From Gammaproteobacteria bacterium (GTDB lineage Bacteria; Pseudomonadota; Gammaproteobacteria; Pseudomonadales; Pseudohongiellaceae): DNA of 64,000 bases. Shown here in pieces: positions 20,764-30,413 of the stretch (its first letter is position 1; each line of letters begins with the position of its first letter). The position numbers and the translations under genes are program-made. The notes under the pieces were generated by a model. The model worked only from the letters and a program-made list of their open reading frames with translations. It did not search any database and was not told the origin of the DNA. Location of the stretch: positions 124,001 to 188,000 of the forward strand of contig DUBM01000011.1 of NCBI GenBank assembly GCA_012960305.1, written 5' to 3'.

Positions 20764-20850
20764 TATATGTTCCAACCAAGATCCTGAATTAAGAGCCCGC
20801 AAGTCTGCCAGCCACGATAGTGTTTTCCCACTAATCCAAAGCAGAATCAA

Positions 20851-21172
20851 GCTTCATGAGAGAAAACTTTCTCATTTCTGCTTAAAGCAGCCATTACTGC
20901 AGCAACTGAAAATTTTTAACGGATTAGCTAGGAGTAAATTTTGGCGAGAGCCCAAGCTGGAAGCTTATGATTACTAAGAATTAGAATTAATAAGCAAAAA
21001 GCCACAAAGGTCTTAGGGGCGAAAACTCTTTTAGATTAAGGCTTAATATTTCAATTTTTAGATGACGCGGAAGATTCCAGAAAAAATAGAATTGCGGTTG
21101 AGGATGAGATAAGCAAATTTCCTGAGAAAATAGTAGAAGAGAGTATTACATCCTCCTTTTTTAAGGACCTTA
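20851..21172. other. AT-rich gap, no gene seen
   Basis: About 320 bp between two minus-strand genes, starting upstream of the acyl-CoA ligase. I find no reading frame with coding character, no clear hairpin and no repeat. It should contain the promoter for the ligase. Confidence 0.3.
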
Positions 21173-22159
21173 CTAACTCTTTAAATAAGGTTTTAAGGCG
21201 TCAAAACGATATTCAATTTCGGCAATTTCTAGTGAAGAAAAACTATATTCACCTCGCCGCGATCTAATAGTTTTGAAGACACCTCTCTTCTGCAATATGT
21301 ATAGCCTTACACCCGGTATAAGATTATCCAAATTTTGGATTAACAATAATTTGCTATAGCAATCGCGCAACTCTTCATGCCTCCCTAGTTGATTCAGCTC
21401 CCATAGTTTTGCGTACACATCTCCATACATTGCACCTCCGGTCATTACACCATCTGTACCAATACGCATCTCATAGAGCCAACCTCTACCCAATGTAGCT
21501 CCAAATACAGAGCGGATCGGGTCTGGATGGAATTCCTGCAAGGCAAGCATACGTTCATGCACTCTGCCATATTCTTCTTTAATATAACCACATTGAGGGA
21601 AATCGGTGGCCAGTTGCACTAGAAACTCTATGGTCAACTCTATGTCAGGACCACCGCTGGTTTGGACAAAAATTGGTCGCTCAGTAATTTCGCAAAGAGC
21701 CGCATAATAAGCATGTATCTCGTTTAACGAGATAGCAGTTGTAGGAGGGATGGCGATCATGCCATCTGGAGATAAAGCCTCAGCAACTTTCGCATACTCT
21801 AACATGCCTGCTGTATCGTCTGCCTGGACACCAAGCACCAAACTCATCGTTCGATTACGGTTGGCTTCTGCCAAAACCTGAAAACCCTTTATGCGTTCCT
21901 CTTTAGTAAGGTAGCGCTGTTCACTAGAGTTTTGTGGCCATACCAGACCCTGGACTCCACATTGATCGCAGAAGGCGACTTCTTTAGCTAAATCGTCATA
22001 ATCCACTTCCCCAGATTCATTATAGGGAGTGCTTAAAATCATGAGCGCACCGCGCATTTTATTCTCTTGAGCGGACAACAAGCTGGTATAGGGCAAAGTT
22101 GCGGTTACAGTAAGCCCAGCCAGGGCCTGCCTTCGAGTAAGGGAGGGATTGAATGTCAT
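21173..22159 (-). CDS. Tat-exported dihydrodipicolinate synthase-family protein
   Basis: 328 residues. The N-terminus SLTRRQALAGLTVTATL has twin arginines and a hydrophobic stretch ending near TSLLSAQ, a Tat signal, so the folded protein is probably exported to the periplasm. The mature part has the DapA/NAL TIM-barrel pattern: RGALMILSTPYNESGEVDYDDL near residue 36 onward, GVQGLVWPQNSSEQRYLT near 69, and the Schiff-base lysine in GYIKEEYGRVHERM near 203. The DapA tyrosine motif (YNxP) is replaced by QTSGG, so it is not a genuine lysine-biosynthesis enzyme. It may be an aldolase or lyase for a keto acid; the substrate is unknown. Confidence 0.8.
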   Translation of the reverse strand: MTFNPSLTRRQALAGLTVTATLPYTSLLSAQENKMRGALMILSTPYNESGEVDYDDLAKEVAFCDQCGVQGLVWPQNSSEQRYLTKEERIKGFQVLAEANRNRTMSLVLGVQADDTAGMLEYAKVAEALSPDGMIAIPPTTAISLNEIHAYYAALCEITERPIFVQTSGGPDIELTIEFLVQLATDFPQCGYIKEEYGRVHERMLALQEFHPDPIRSVFGATLGRGWLYEMRIGTDGVMTGGAMYGDVYAKLWELNQLGRHEELRDCYSKLLLIQNLDNLIPGVRLYILQKRGVFKTIRSRRGEYSFSSLEIAEIEYRFDALKPYLKS

Positions 22160-22869
22160 AACAGAGTTCCTCTTCGTCTTACATAATTACTACATATCTA
22201 GCACAGAGTAAATCACCTAATTCCTAATAAATTACGAGAGAGGCTTTGCCCGGTAATTTTGCGCTGTACCAATGAAAGGAGAGAGATTGGGGCTTGTTAT
22301 TGCTTCTGTTGTGAGCGGTGGCACTATTGAGACTGAATTAATTACAAACTCAAACTATTGTCAAGGACCGTAACAGAGAAGATAATGGCGATCAACTCAC
22401 CCCTCCATAGCTCTTCCAAAGCATGCAAAAACTACTGCTTTTATTCTGACCCCATTTGTTAGAGGATTTAATTGGGCATCCACAAAAAAAATATATTAAT
22501 CGCAAGAAAACCATTCTGACAGATTAAGAATCAACTTGTCAGACCCTTCTCAGTCCTGGCACAACCCTGTATTCTATTTGTGTTTCTATATCTGCCATCT
22601 TATTTTTATTACAAAGCACGATAACATTTAGATGAAAATCATGAAATTGAGGGAACGATGACATTTGCTGATTTGAAGGAGATGCATGAAGCTATAGGCT
22701 AGACCTTGAGGCTTACAGCAATCAGCAAAAAATTGACAGGAAAGTCGCGCACGTAAATAAACCGCACTTAGGCTCTCGCAGGAAATTGGGTGAGAGTGAT
22801 TAACTCTTTGTGCAGATTTCAGCCTCGAGTACTAACTACTCATTCGCACATTCTTTAGAGACTAAATCA
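22160..22869. other. long intergenic region with a possible Y1-transposon end
   Basis: About 700 bp between divergent genes with no convincing frame. TTTTATTCTGACCCCATTT occurs at about 22438-22456; its complement resembles the flanks of IS200-like/REP tyrosine transposase elements as I remember them. No transposase is present. Promoters for the Tat protein and the quinoprotein must be in this gap. Confidence 0.25.
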
Positions 22870-24900
22870 ATGATAAACAGATATTTACTCTTATTCGTCG
22901 TCGTTTCGTTAACGAGTATGTCTATTCGCGCAGCTGAATTCTCTCAAGCAAGGCCTAGCCCTGAAGAATTAATGCAGCTTCCGATGAATAATTGGCTTAC
23001 GAATGGTGGTGACCTTTATAACCGCAATTACTCGCCATTAACTGAGATTAATATAGAAACTGTAAGCGAGCTTCGTCCAGTGTGGCGAACGCATTTAAAT
23101 GGCTCCGGTTTAGATACGAAATATTCAGGGGAAGCTCAGCCGCTAATTTATGAAGGCGTCATGTATATTATTACTGGTGCTGATGATGTCTTTGCGTTAA
23201 GTGTTGAAACAGGTGAAATATTGTGGAGCTCTGAAGCATCACTTAGCGATGAAATTTCGACAATCTGCTGTGGTTGGACCAGCCGCGGGGTTGGTCTCGG
23301 AGAAGATAAAATATTTGTAGGACAGCTTGATGGAGTTCTTAAGGCTGTGGACAAAGATACAGGTGAATTAGTTTGGTCTGTGCAAGCCGAGAGATGGGAG
23401 GAAGGATACACAATAACCAGTGCGCCGCTTTATTTTAAAGGCATGGTTATTACGGGATTTGCTGGTGCTGAATTTGCCGCAAGAGGCCGCGTGAAAGCAT
23501 TCAACGCTGCTGACGGAAGCCTACTGTGGACATTTTACACTGTTCCCGGTCCCGGGGAGTTCGGATATGAAACATGGCCTCAAAATTCTGATGCGTGGAA
23601 AACCGGTGGCGGCACGGTATGGCACACTCCAGCCGTAGATTCCGAACTTGGTATGATTTATTTCTCAACTGGCAATCCGGGGCCAGATTATAACGGTGCG
23701 GTTCGTGGTGGAGATAATTTATTCACGGCATCTATCGTGGCACTTGATGCTTACACTGGCGAATATCAATGGCATTTCCAGCAAGTGCATCATGATCTTT
23801 GGGATTTTGATGCACCAAATCCGGTGATATTGTTTGATCTTGAATATGATGGAGAATTAAGAAAGGGACTAGCTCAAGCCGGTAAAACAGGCTGGGTCTA
23901 TATTTTAGATAGAACTACAGGTGCTCCTCTGGTTGGTATCGAGGAAAGGCCGGTGCCCCAAGAAGAACGACAGCTGACTGCCGCAACTCAGCCTTATCCT
24001 TTAGGGGATGCGTTTGTAACTCAAACTTTGGATATTCCCCCAGAGGGTTTTAAATTAGAAAATGGTGGCGCAATCTTTACACCATTTTGGGAAGATCCAG
24101 TGTTGCTTCGTCGTAGTGAAGCCAATTGGCCGCCGAGCACGGTTGATCCTGAAGCAGGCGTTATGTACGTTTGTGCGGGTGAGCGGCAGGCTGCTTATTC
24201 ATCTCGTTCTGGTTTAGAACAAGTTGATTCTGGCGAGCGATATACGGGTGGCAGCATGCGATTTGCTCCAATAGCGACCACAGGAGTGGTAGCAGCAATT
24301 GACCTCAGAACCAATAAATTACTTTGGTCCCAACGCTGGCCGAGCCGTTGTTACAGCGGATTGATGGCATCCGCTGGTGGCTTGCTTTTCGCTGGTCGAA
24401 ATGATGGGCGCTTGACTGCTATGGATGCTAAGGATGGAACGAAGCTATGGGAATTTATGACGGATGCAGGGGTCAACGCCCCTCCTGCAACTTTTGAACA
24501 TAACGGAAAACAGTATGTGGCTGTCTTATCAGCAGGCAATCTGCTTGCAAGTTCTAAACACGGAGATAGTGTTTGGGTTTTTGGACTTGATCACGATGGT
24601 CTAAATTCCACAATTGAGCTCGAGCAGATTACGCCTCCTCTATCTAATGATGAGGGTCTTGCTTTGTATCGTCAAAACTGCGTCTTCTGCCACGGCCTCC
24701 GAGGTGAAGGGGGTCATAATGGAATGCCTCTTGAAGGACTGGCAGCTTTTAGTACTAACCATGTAGAGAATATAATCAGTGTAGGTCAGAATAACATGCC
24801 TTCATTTGAAGGAGTTTTTATAGGTTCTGAGATTCAATCAATAGCTGAGCATGTTAGAACACTCAATCCAGGTATATCAAATAGAAACAATCGTCAATAA
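22870..24900 (+). CDS. quinohemoprotein alcohol dehydrogenase (PQQ + cytochrome c)
   Basis: A periplasmic enzyme that oxidises alcohols with PQQ and passes electrons through its own haem c. The ATG at 22870 opens a good Sec signal (NRYLLLFVVVSLTSMSIRAA), so it is preferred over the GTG at 22810. The mature protein is an eight-bladed PQQ propeller with the vicinal disulfide TICCGW near residue 144 of this start, several tryptophan-docking repeats (for example AYTGEYQWHF, KLLWSQRWPS), and the loop HHDLWDFDAPNP. The C-terminal 90 residues carry the haem site NCVFCHGLRGEGG and a probable Met ligand in NNMPSFEG. The length of 676 residues fits type II quinohemoproteins. Confidence 0.88.
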   Translation: MINRYLLLFVVVSLTSMSIRAAEFSQARPSPEELMQLPMNNWLTNGGDLYNRNYSPLTEINIETVSELRPVWRTHLNGSGLDTKYSGEAQPLIYEGVMYIITGADDVFALSVETGEILWSSEASLSDEISTICCGWTSRGVGLGEDKIFVGQLDGVLKAVDKDTGELVWSVQAERWEEGYTITSAPLYFKGMVITGFAGAEFAARGRVKAFNAADGSLLWTFYTVPGPGEFGYETWPQNSDAWKTGGGTVWHTPAVDSELGMIYFSTGNPGPDYNGAVRGGDNLFTASIVALDAYTGEYQWHFQQVHHDLWDFDAPNPVILFDLEYDGELRKGLAQAGKTGWVYILDRTTGAPLVGIEERPVPQEERQLTAATQPYPLGDAFVTQTLDIPPEGFKLENGGAIFTPFWEDPVLLRRSEANWPPSTVDPEAGVMYVCAGERQAAYSSRSGLEQVDSGERYTGGSMRFAPIATTGVVAAIDLRTNKLLWSQRWPSRCYSGLMASAGGLLFAGRNDGRLTAMDAKDGTKLWEFMTDAGVNAPPATFEHNGKQYVAVLSAGNLLASSKHGDSVWVFGLDHDGLNSTIELEQITPPLSNDEGLALYRQNCVFCHGLRGEGGHNGMPLEGLAAFSTNHVENIISVGQNNMPSFEGVFIGSEIQSIAEHVRTLNPGISNRNNRQ

Positions 24901-25028
24901 AAGCAAAGAAAAAAATATAATCCATAAAGTAAGAGCTTTGAGATCTTGCGACTTCCGTTAATTATATTTCTTGTGGTGATCAATAATAATAACAGATAAT
25001 ATTTGTTACGTTTTAAGGTATATTAAAT

Positions 25029-26093
25029 ATGAAAAAAAGAAATAAGGTGCATTTATTAATCAAATCCTGTGCTTTCATCTTCATCGCAATTACTTTTCTT
25101 AACAGTTGCTCTCCGCTGGAGAATCAGGAAATAACTGCTACTAGGCTTCTGGATCGACCCCTTATCGGTCCGGAGATTGACCCAAGTATTGGTATTAATA
25201 TTCAAGGGCCTTCTCTAGTAAGAGTACCTGAATGGGTGCCTGGCAGATTGGGCAATTATTACCTTTATTTTGCTGATCACAAAGGAAGCTATATACGGTT
25301 AGCATACGCAGATGAATTACTCGGACCCTGGCAAGTGTATGTTCCAGGAAGTCTGCAAATTGAACAGTCTTACTTTCTAAGTGAGCCAGCAGAGATTACC
25401 GAAGATCAACTTAATCAAATGGTTGAAGAACGTCAGACTGATTGGGTTGCACTTTCGCATGATTGGCGCACAGAACTGACTACTCCACATATTGCGTCAC
25501 CCGATGTGCATATTGATGAAGACAACAAGCGATTCATTATGTATTACCATGGATTGGATGGTCCCGGCGCGCAATTAACCCGTGTAGCTACGTCTCCCGA
25601 TGGAATTAACTTTACTGCACAACAACAAAATTTGGGTAGGACGTATATGCGCGTTTTCAAGCATGCTGGGATGACTTATTCCATGGCTATGCCGGGTCAG
25701 TTTTATCGGTCGGCTGATGGATTTACTAATTTTGAGGCAGGCCCGGCACTCTTTAATCGCGATATGAGACATGCGGCATTGTTAAAAGAGGGAAATTTAC
25801 TCTCCGTATTCTGGACTCAAGTCGGCGATGCTCCTGAATTGATAAAGCTAAGCACTATCGATCTATCTGGAGATTGGATGACTTGGAAGGAGTCTAGCTC
25901 AATAGAAATATTGCGACCTGAATATAGCTGGGAAGGCGCAAATGCGCCTATTGAGCCTTCGGTCAGAAGCAGCGCTTATGGACTTGTCAATCAGCTAAGA
26001 GATCCCTCGATCTTTAAAGACGAAGGGAAAACTTATCTTCTCTACACCGTTGGCGGCGAATCTGGAATAGCAATAGCCGAATTACAAATGTAA
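25029..26093 (+). CDS. exported lipoprotein, glycosidase-like propeller
   Basis: 354 residues. The signal peptide ends in a lipobox, FLNSC, with Cys near residue 27, so it should be anchored in a membrane facing the periplasm or outside. The mature part contains repeated motifs of five-bladed propeller glycosidases of the GH43/GH32 kind: NYYLYFADHKGSYIRLAYAD, GPWQVY, DEDNKRFIMYYHGLDGPG, and DPSIFKDEGKTYLLYTV near the C-terminus. A catalytic activity is not proven; the final DPSIFKDEG resembles the Asp-containing blade of such enzymes. It follows the PQQ dehydrogenase by 128 bp on the same strand. Confidence 0.6.
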   Translation: MKKRNKVHLLIKSCAFIFIAITFLNSCSPLENQEITATRLLDRPLIGPEIDPSIGINIQGPSLVRVPEWVPGRLGNYYLYFADHKGSYIRLAYADELLGPWQVYVPGSLQIEQSYFLSEPAEITEDQLNQMVEERQTDWVALSHDWRTELTTPHIASPDVHIDEDNKRFIMYYHGLDGPGAQLTRVATSPDGINFTAQQQNLGRTYMRVFKHAGMTYSMAMPGQFYRSADGFTNFEAGPALFNRDMRHAALLKEGNLLSVFWTQVGDAPELIKLSTIDLSGDWMTWKESSSIEILRPEYSWEGANAPIEPSVRSSAYGLVNQLRDPSIFKDEGKTYLLYTVGGESGIAIAELQM

Positions 26094-26298
26094 TTTCAGT
26101 ATACTCATTACTAGTTAGAGTCTTCCGCTAATTTGATTTTGAAGTTAAATATCTAAGTACTGAAAGTAGAGTTATGAATGCAAGTTCACATCTTTTTATA
26201 AGGTACTGGTCATTAAAAACCTCATATTTCCAAGGTTATTTGTAAATGAAGGACTTAACTTAAGGGTTTGATCACCAAGACAGTTAAGATTTTAAGAC

Positions 26299-27900
26299 AT
26301 GAATATAGAGACCATCCCTCAACTGATAAAAAGTAGTGCAGCGCAACACCCCAATTCTTCAGCCTTAATTTACCAACAAGAAGAAATTAGTTTTAGAGAA
26401 TTACAAGATCTTTCATTACGAACCGCGAAAGGTCTTTCAGAGATTGGTATAATAAAAAATGACAGAGTAGCGTTCTGGCTGCCTAACTGTCCGGCCTATG
26501 TAGTTCTTTATCTTGCGTGCGCTCAGCTCGGCGCGATAGCAGTAGCCGTGAACACACGATTTCGCAGCTCTGAAATCGCAGACATACTTTCTAGATCCCG
26601 TGCTAAGACTCTCATTCTATGGCCCGGATTTCGAAACTTAGATTTCCTCAAGATTCTTGCTGAAATTGATGAAAGCGTATTCTCCCACCTTGAATCTCTA
26701 ATTCTGTACAGTGAGAAAGATGCGATACAAGATTTACCCCCTTTGTTACAGTCAAAGCAAATAATCGATTACACACAATTAGTTAAGAGCGAAGCGTTTG
26801 CTGGTGATTGCAGCGGCGCCAATCTTGGCTGCAATATTTTTACAACCTCTGGCACAACTAAAGCTCCTAAGTTCGTCTTACATACCCATGCTAGCATTGT
26901 GCGTCATGCGCTAGATGTTTATAAAAACCTTTCTTCAGTAATAAAAGATGGTGCTTTTTTCCAAACACTACCTTTCTGCGGAGTCTTTGGATTTAATCAC
27001 CTTACGGCTGCGCTAGCTGGCGGGAAAGCGAGCGTATTACAAAGCGGATTTAACGCAGAGGAAGTCCTTCTCTTATTGGACCGACATAGTGTTCATTATA
27101 TAAGCGTGACGGATGACATGTTATTAGCTTTATTAGAAGCAGACGATCGTAATCCTGCCATGCCATCGCTAAATTGTTGTGGTTATGGCGCTTTTAATTT
27201 ACCGCCAGATGAAATAACCAACCGCGCTGCATTGCGCGGAGTAGATACAGTAGGCCTTTATGGCATGAGTGAAGTGCAAGCTCTATACGCTAGACGCGAC
27301 CACCAACTATTACAAGATCAACGCTATTTGCCTGGTGGAAAATTAATCTCGAAGGACGCACGAGTTCGTGTGCGTAACCCCGATACAGGCCAATTACTTG
27401 ATCATGGTGAAAGTGGAGAATTAGAATTTAGTGGCCCAAGTATGATGAGTGAGTACTTCGAAAATTTAGAAGCCACTGCTGATATCTTTACTTCTGATGG
27501 GTTTTTAAAGTCAGGTGACCTTGGTTATATGACCTCTGAAACTGACTTCGTATTCGAAACAAGAATGGGAGACACATTAAGATTGGGTGGTTATTTAGTT
27601 AGCCCTGCTGAAATTGAAAACCATTTAATAGACCATAAAACGGTTAGCGCTGCTCAAGTTGTAGCTATCCTTATTAAGAATAAATTGAAACCCTATGCTT
27701 TTATTATAGCAAACGCCGAAGCAGAAATTAATCAAGAAGAACTAAAAGAGCATTGCAAAAAAAAATTAGCCGCATTCAAAGTGCCAGTTGTTTTTCATTT
27801 ATTAGAATCTTTCCCTACTACAAATAGTCCAAATGGAAAGAAAATACAGCGAGCCAGATTACGGCAATTGGCAGAGGAAAGAGTAAAGAGTAAAGAGTAA
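26299..27900 (+). CDS. AMP-forming acyl-CoA ligase (FadD-like)
   Basis: 533 residues of the ANL superfamily. The A3 phosphate loop is FTTSGTTKAPKFVLHTHAS, slightly altered from TSGTTGxPK. A5 is VGLYGMSEVQALYARRD, A7 is FLKSGDLGYM and A10 is TNSPNGKKIQRARLRQ with the catalytic Lys. The substrate is a carboxylic acid activated to its CoA ester; aromatic, fatty or steroid side-chain acids are all possible. The stop codon lies inside a four-copy GAGTAAA repeat, so its C-terminus could change if the repeat slipped. It has no close paralogue to the other two ligases in the window by eye. Confidence 0.85.
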   Translation: MNIETIPQLIKSSAAQHPNSSALIYQQEEISFRELQDLSLRTAKGLSEIGIIKNDRVAFWLPNCPAYVVLYLACAQLGAIAVAVNTRFRSSEIADILSRSRAKTLILWPGFRNLDFLKILAEIDESVFSHLESLILYSEKDAIQDLPPLLQSKQIIDYTQLVKSEAFAGDCSGANLGCNIFTTSGTTKAPKFVLHTHASIVRHALDVYKNLSSVIKDGAFFQTLPFCGVFGFNHLTAALAGGKASVLQSGFNAEEVLLLLDRHSVHYISVTDDMLLALLEADDRNPAMPSLNCCGYGAFNLPPDEITNRAALRGVDTVGLYGMSEVQALYARRDHQLLQDQRYLPGGKLISKDARVRVRNPDTGQLLDHGESGELEFSGPSMMSEYFENLEATADIFTSDGFLKSGDLGYMTSETDFVFETRMGDTLRLGGYLVSPAEIENHLIDHKTVSAAQVVAILIKNKLKPYAFIIANAEAEINQEELKEHCKKKLAAFKVPVVFHLLESFPTTNSPNGKKIQRARLRQLAEERVKSKE

Positions 27901-27908
27901 AGAGTAAA
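27881..27908 (+). repeat. four copies of GAGTAAA overlapping a stop codon
   Basis: Exactly four tandem 7-mers. The TAA stop of the upstream acyl-CoA ligase lies in the third copy. Because 7 is not a multiple of three, gain or loss of a copy would change the last few codons. Confidence 0.8.
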
Positions 27909-28024
27909 TTCTTAACCTACTAAGTAACTTATTTAAATTATGAATAACCTTGCTGTACAAACTGCAGTTCAATATCTCACACTAGGAAAGAATAAGTCTG
28001 TCTATGTTTAACCGTTCCACCCTA

Positions 28025-28117
28025 TTTAATTTAAATTAATTTAATTTAATTTAATTTAATTTAATTTAGTTTAGTTTAATTTAGTTTAATTTAGTTTAAT
28101 TTAGTTTAATTTAGTTT
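28025..28117. repeat. pentanucleotide microsatellite TTTAA/TTTAG
   Basis: About 93 bp of nearly pure pentamer repeats, 18 or so units. The first half is mostly TTTAA. The second half alternates TTTAG and TTTAA to give a 10-bp higher-order unit. It lies 74 bp before the ATG of the TauD-like dioxygenase and could change promoter spacing through slippage. Confidence 0.9.
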
Positions 28118-28190
28118 CAATCAAGATTGATTTGCTCCGTAGAACCAGCCAACAAGACAATAAACTCCTATAGTTATAAACTTTACTACC

Positions 28191-29081
28191 ATGAACATAC
28201 GCAAACATTGGCAAATTAACCGACTAGCGGGCTCCCTGGGTGCAGAGATCAGTGGCCCAGATCTCTCCCATCCTACAAAAGAGGACATAGCTGCATTGAA
28301 AGCTTTGCTTCTGGAGCATATGGTGATCTTCCTACCTGACCAACACCCGACGGTTGATGAGCACGTGAGGTTGGGCGAGCAATTCGGAGAGCTGGAAGGC
28401 CACCCGAATTTGAAGAATGCTTATACTCCTCATGAAAAAATATTTGAACTGGCCGCCTCCCATGGGGGCATTGCCGATGAGTGGCATACAGATCTCACCT
28501 TTCGCGAAGAGCCGGCACGCATGTCTATTTTGCACATGGTGAAATGCCCTCCCACCGGCGGCGATACAATGTGGACAAATCTAAACCATGCCTACAGAGA
28601 ATTATCAGAGCCCATAAAGTCTCTATGCGATGGCATGACTGCCTTACATGACGCTCACCCTCACAATCATCCCGAGCAAATGTACATTCATCCCGTAGTG
28701 AGGATGCACCCCGTATCTGGGAAAAAAGCACTCTATGTAAACGAGCATTTTACTCGCAGACTGGTAGAGCTCAATGCCAATGAGAGTGAAACCTTGTTGC
28801 CCTATCTTACTCGGTGGGTACAAAACCCTCGCTTTACTGTGCGTTACCGCTGGACAGCTGGCACAGTGTGTATGTGGGACAACTGTATCACGCAACATTT
28901 TGTGTTGAACGACTTCGAAGGCGAGCGAGTAATCCAACGTGTGACTGTAATGGGTGATAAACCCCGCGGCGCAGATCCGAAGTGGAAGCCGTGGGTGCGG
29001 CCCGGGCCGTTAAGCGCAGCAAGCAGGCACGATCGTCAGCTACATCTGTATTTAAAAGAAAACGAAGGAAAGGATTCTTGA
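28191..29081 (+). CDS. TauD/TfdA-family alpha-ketoglutarate dioxygenase
   Basis: 296 residues, a non-haem Fe(II) enzyme that hydroxylates a substrate while turning 2-oxoglutarate into succinate and CO2. The iron facial triad is visible: HTD in DEWHTDLTFREEPARM near residue 100, and the distal His in TQHFVLNDFEGER near 244. The Arg that binds 2-oxoglutarate is probably in RVIQRVTVMGD. The N-terminal SLGAEISGPDLSHP is also typical of the family. The substrate (taurine, another sulfonate, or an aryloxy acid) cannot be set. The gene is preceded by the pentamer repeat. Confidence 0.9.
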   Translation: MNIRKHWQINRLAGSLGAEISGPDLSHPTKEDIAALKALLLEHMVIFLPDQHPTVDEHVRLGEQFGELEGHPNLKNAYTPHEKIFELAASHGGIADEWHTDLTFREEPARMSILHMVKCPPTGGDTMWTNLNHAYRELSEPIKSLCDGMTALHDAHPHNHPEQMYIHPVVRMHPVSGKKALYVNEHFTRRLVELNANESETLLPYLTRWVQNPRFTVRYRWTAGTVCMWDNCITQHFVLNDFEGERVIQRVTVMGDKPRGADPKWKPWVRPGPLSAASRHDRQLHLYLKENEGKDS

Positions 29082-29182
29082 AAGTTTTTACACTCATTCG
29101 CTCTGGGTCACAAAAAGACAACTTAGGTTTACGCTAAGAATCAAATGGGAGTCAGGGTGCCTTAGCTTCAGATCAATTCTGC

Positions 29183-30190
29183 TCAATCATTATCGGCTAA
29201 CCTAGCTTCCTCAATACGATGACCAGAAAGGATATTCATCATGCCATAGTTACCTTCATGACAGGCATATTCATAAATCTTGTCTTCGGAATATCCGAAG
29301 ATGAGTCTACGAGTGTAATCGTCAGTAAAAGTCCCCGGATCGTGCACGATAAAATCGTATTGTAGTTCAGTTTCACTGACTCTAGTCAACCTTTCCTGGT
29401 ACACCCTCGCCTGTGTATCCAGTCCAGGATCGCTCTTCTCATTAATATTTTGCGTATCGATAACCAGGGTGTTTCCTTCCCAATAACCGCGAGAACTTCC
29501 ATTCCACAGCCGGATATCCTCATGCAGATTTGGCATCGTTGTCAGCGGTATAACGCGCACGTCGTGAAACATTTCCTGAATAATAGTGACATAATTATCG
29601 GACTGAACGATTTGCCAGTAACTGTTATAACCAGGGCGAAGATTCGGAACACCACGATGTACGCAACGTTCGGATAATGATCGATCTAGCCAGGAGTCGG
29701 CAGGATGCTCTGCCCTGTAGCCGGCAAGCTCTCTGTCATGAGCTGCAGCTGCCACGGTTCTGGCTGGGAAGCGGCCATCGGATGGATCAATAATCTGAGA
29801 GGTGCGATTGTCCAGTGTCCGCTCCACCATCCATTGCTGGTCATAATTTCCTGTTTGCGTATCTCGTGAAGACACATCACCTGAGAACACGGCATCCAAC
29901 ACACTCTCTCCAAATAACGCGTCGCCACCACTAGCTGTTATCTCAGACATTCGGCGCTCGAGGAACTGCATCTCTTCGCCGGTAAGATATTCCCTCTCGT
30001 CGAACATTGCCGGTCGTTCAACTGGAGTGATCGCGTTATTTGCCCAAACCCCTTGCAGATCGGGTTGATCATTGATGGTTCGACCAGGCTCCCAGCTATC
30101 ATCGGCTAAAGTAGAATTCAATAGAAACGGTAACGCAAATAAGCTTAAAAACAGTATCGCAGAAATTGGTTTTGTAGAATAACGTATCAT
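29183..30190 (-). CDS. exported protein of unknown function
   Basis: The longest frame starts at 30271, but the ATG at 30190 has AGGAGG six bases upstream and opens a clean Sec signal peptide (ISAILFLSLFALPFLLNS, cleavage after TLA), so I use it; 335 residues. The mature protein begins EPGRTINDQPDLQGVW and ends with ACHEGNYGMMNILSGHR. I know this pattern as a frequent exported hypothetical family in marine proteobacteria and acidobacteria, without a proven activity. No catalytic motif stands out. The neighbours do not form an obvious operon with it. Confidence 0.7.
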   Translation of the reverse strand: MIRYSTKPISAILFLSLFALPFLLNSTLADDSWEPGRTINDQPDLQGVWANNAITPVERPAMFDEREYLTGEEMQFLERRMSEITASGGDALFGESVLDAVFSGDVSSRDTQTGNYDQQWMVERTLDNRTSQIIDPSDGRFPARTVAAAAHDRELAGYRAEHPADSWLDRSLSERCVHRGVPNLRPGYNSYWQIVQSDNYVTIIQEMFHDVRVIPLTTMPNLHEDIRLWNGSSRGYWEGNTLVIDTQNINEKSDPGLDTQARVYQERLTRVSETELQYDFIVHDPGTFTDDYTRRLIFGYSEDKIYEYACHEGNYGMMNILSGHRIEEARLADND

Positions 30191-30413
30191 CTCAAGCCTC
30201 CTGATATTTTTTAAAACGCTTTGTTCTGAAAATTTTAAAATACTGCCAAGTGTTTTGAATTTGGCAACCATATGAGCTCAATCCGCGCCCATGAGAATAC
30301 AAGTACGAAGACTGCAATAATGTTATGACTATCGTAAAAGCTGCTAGAATACCTCGCATTAGAGAAAAGTTATCCAATTGGCAACTAATTAACACTAGGT
30401 ATTACTTCATAAC

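Noticed and set aside
28025..28117. CRISPR array
   Set aside because: The repeat is an uninterrupted 5-bp tandem without spacers, and no cas gene is present.
29082..29134. UGA read-through (selenocysteine) at the end of the TauD-like gene
   Set aside because: The frame continues only about 15 codons after the TGA, with no Cys-homologous motif and no hairpin.
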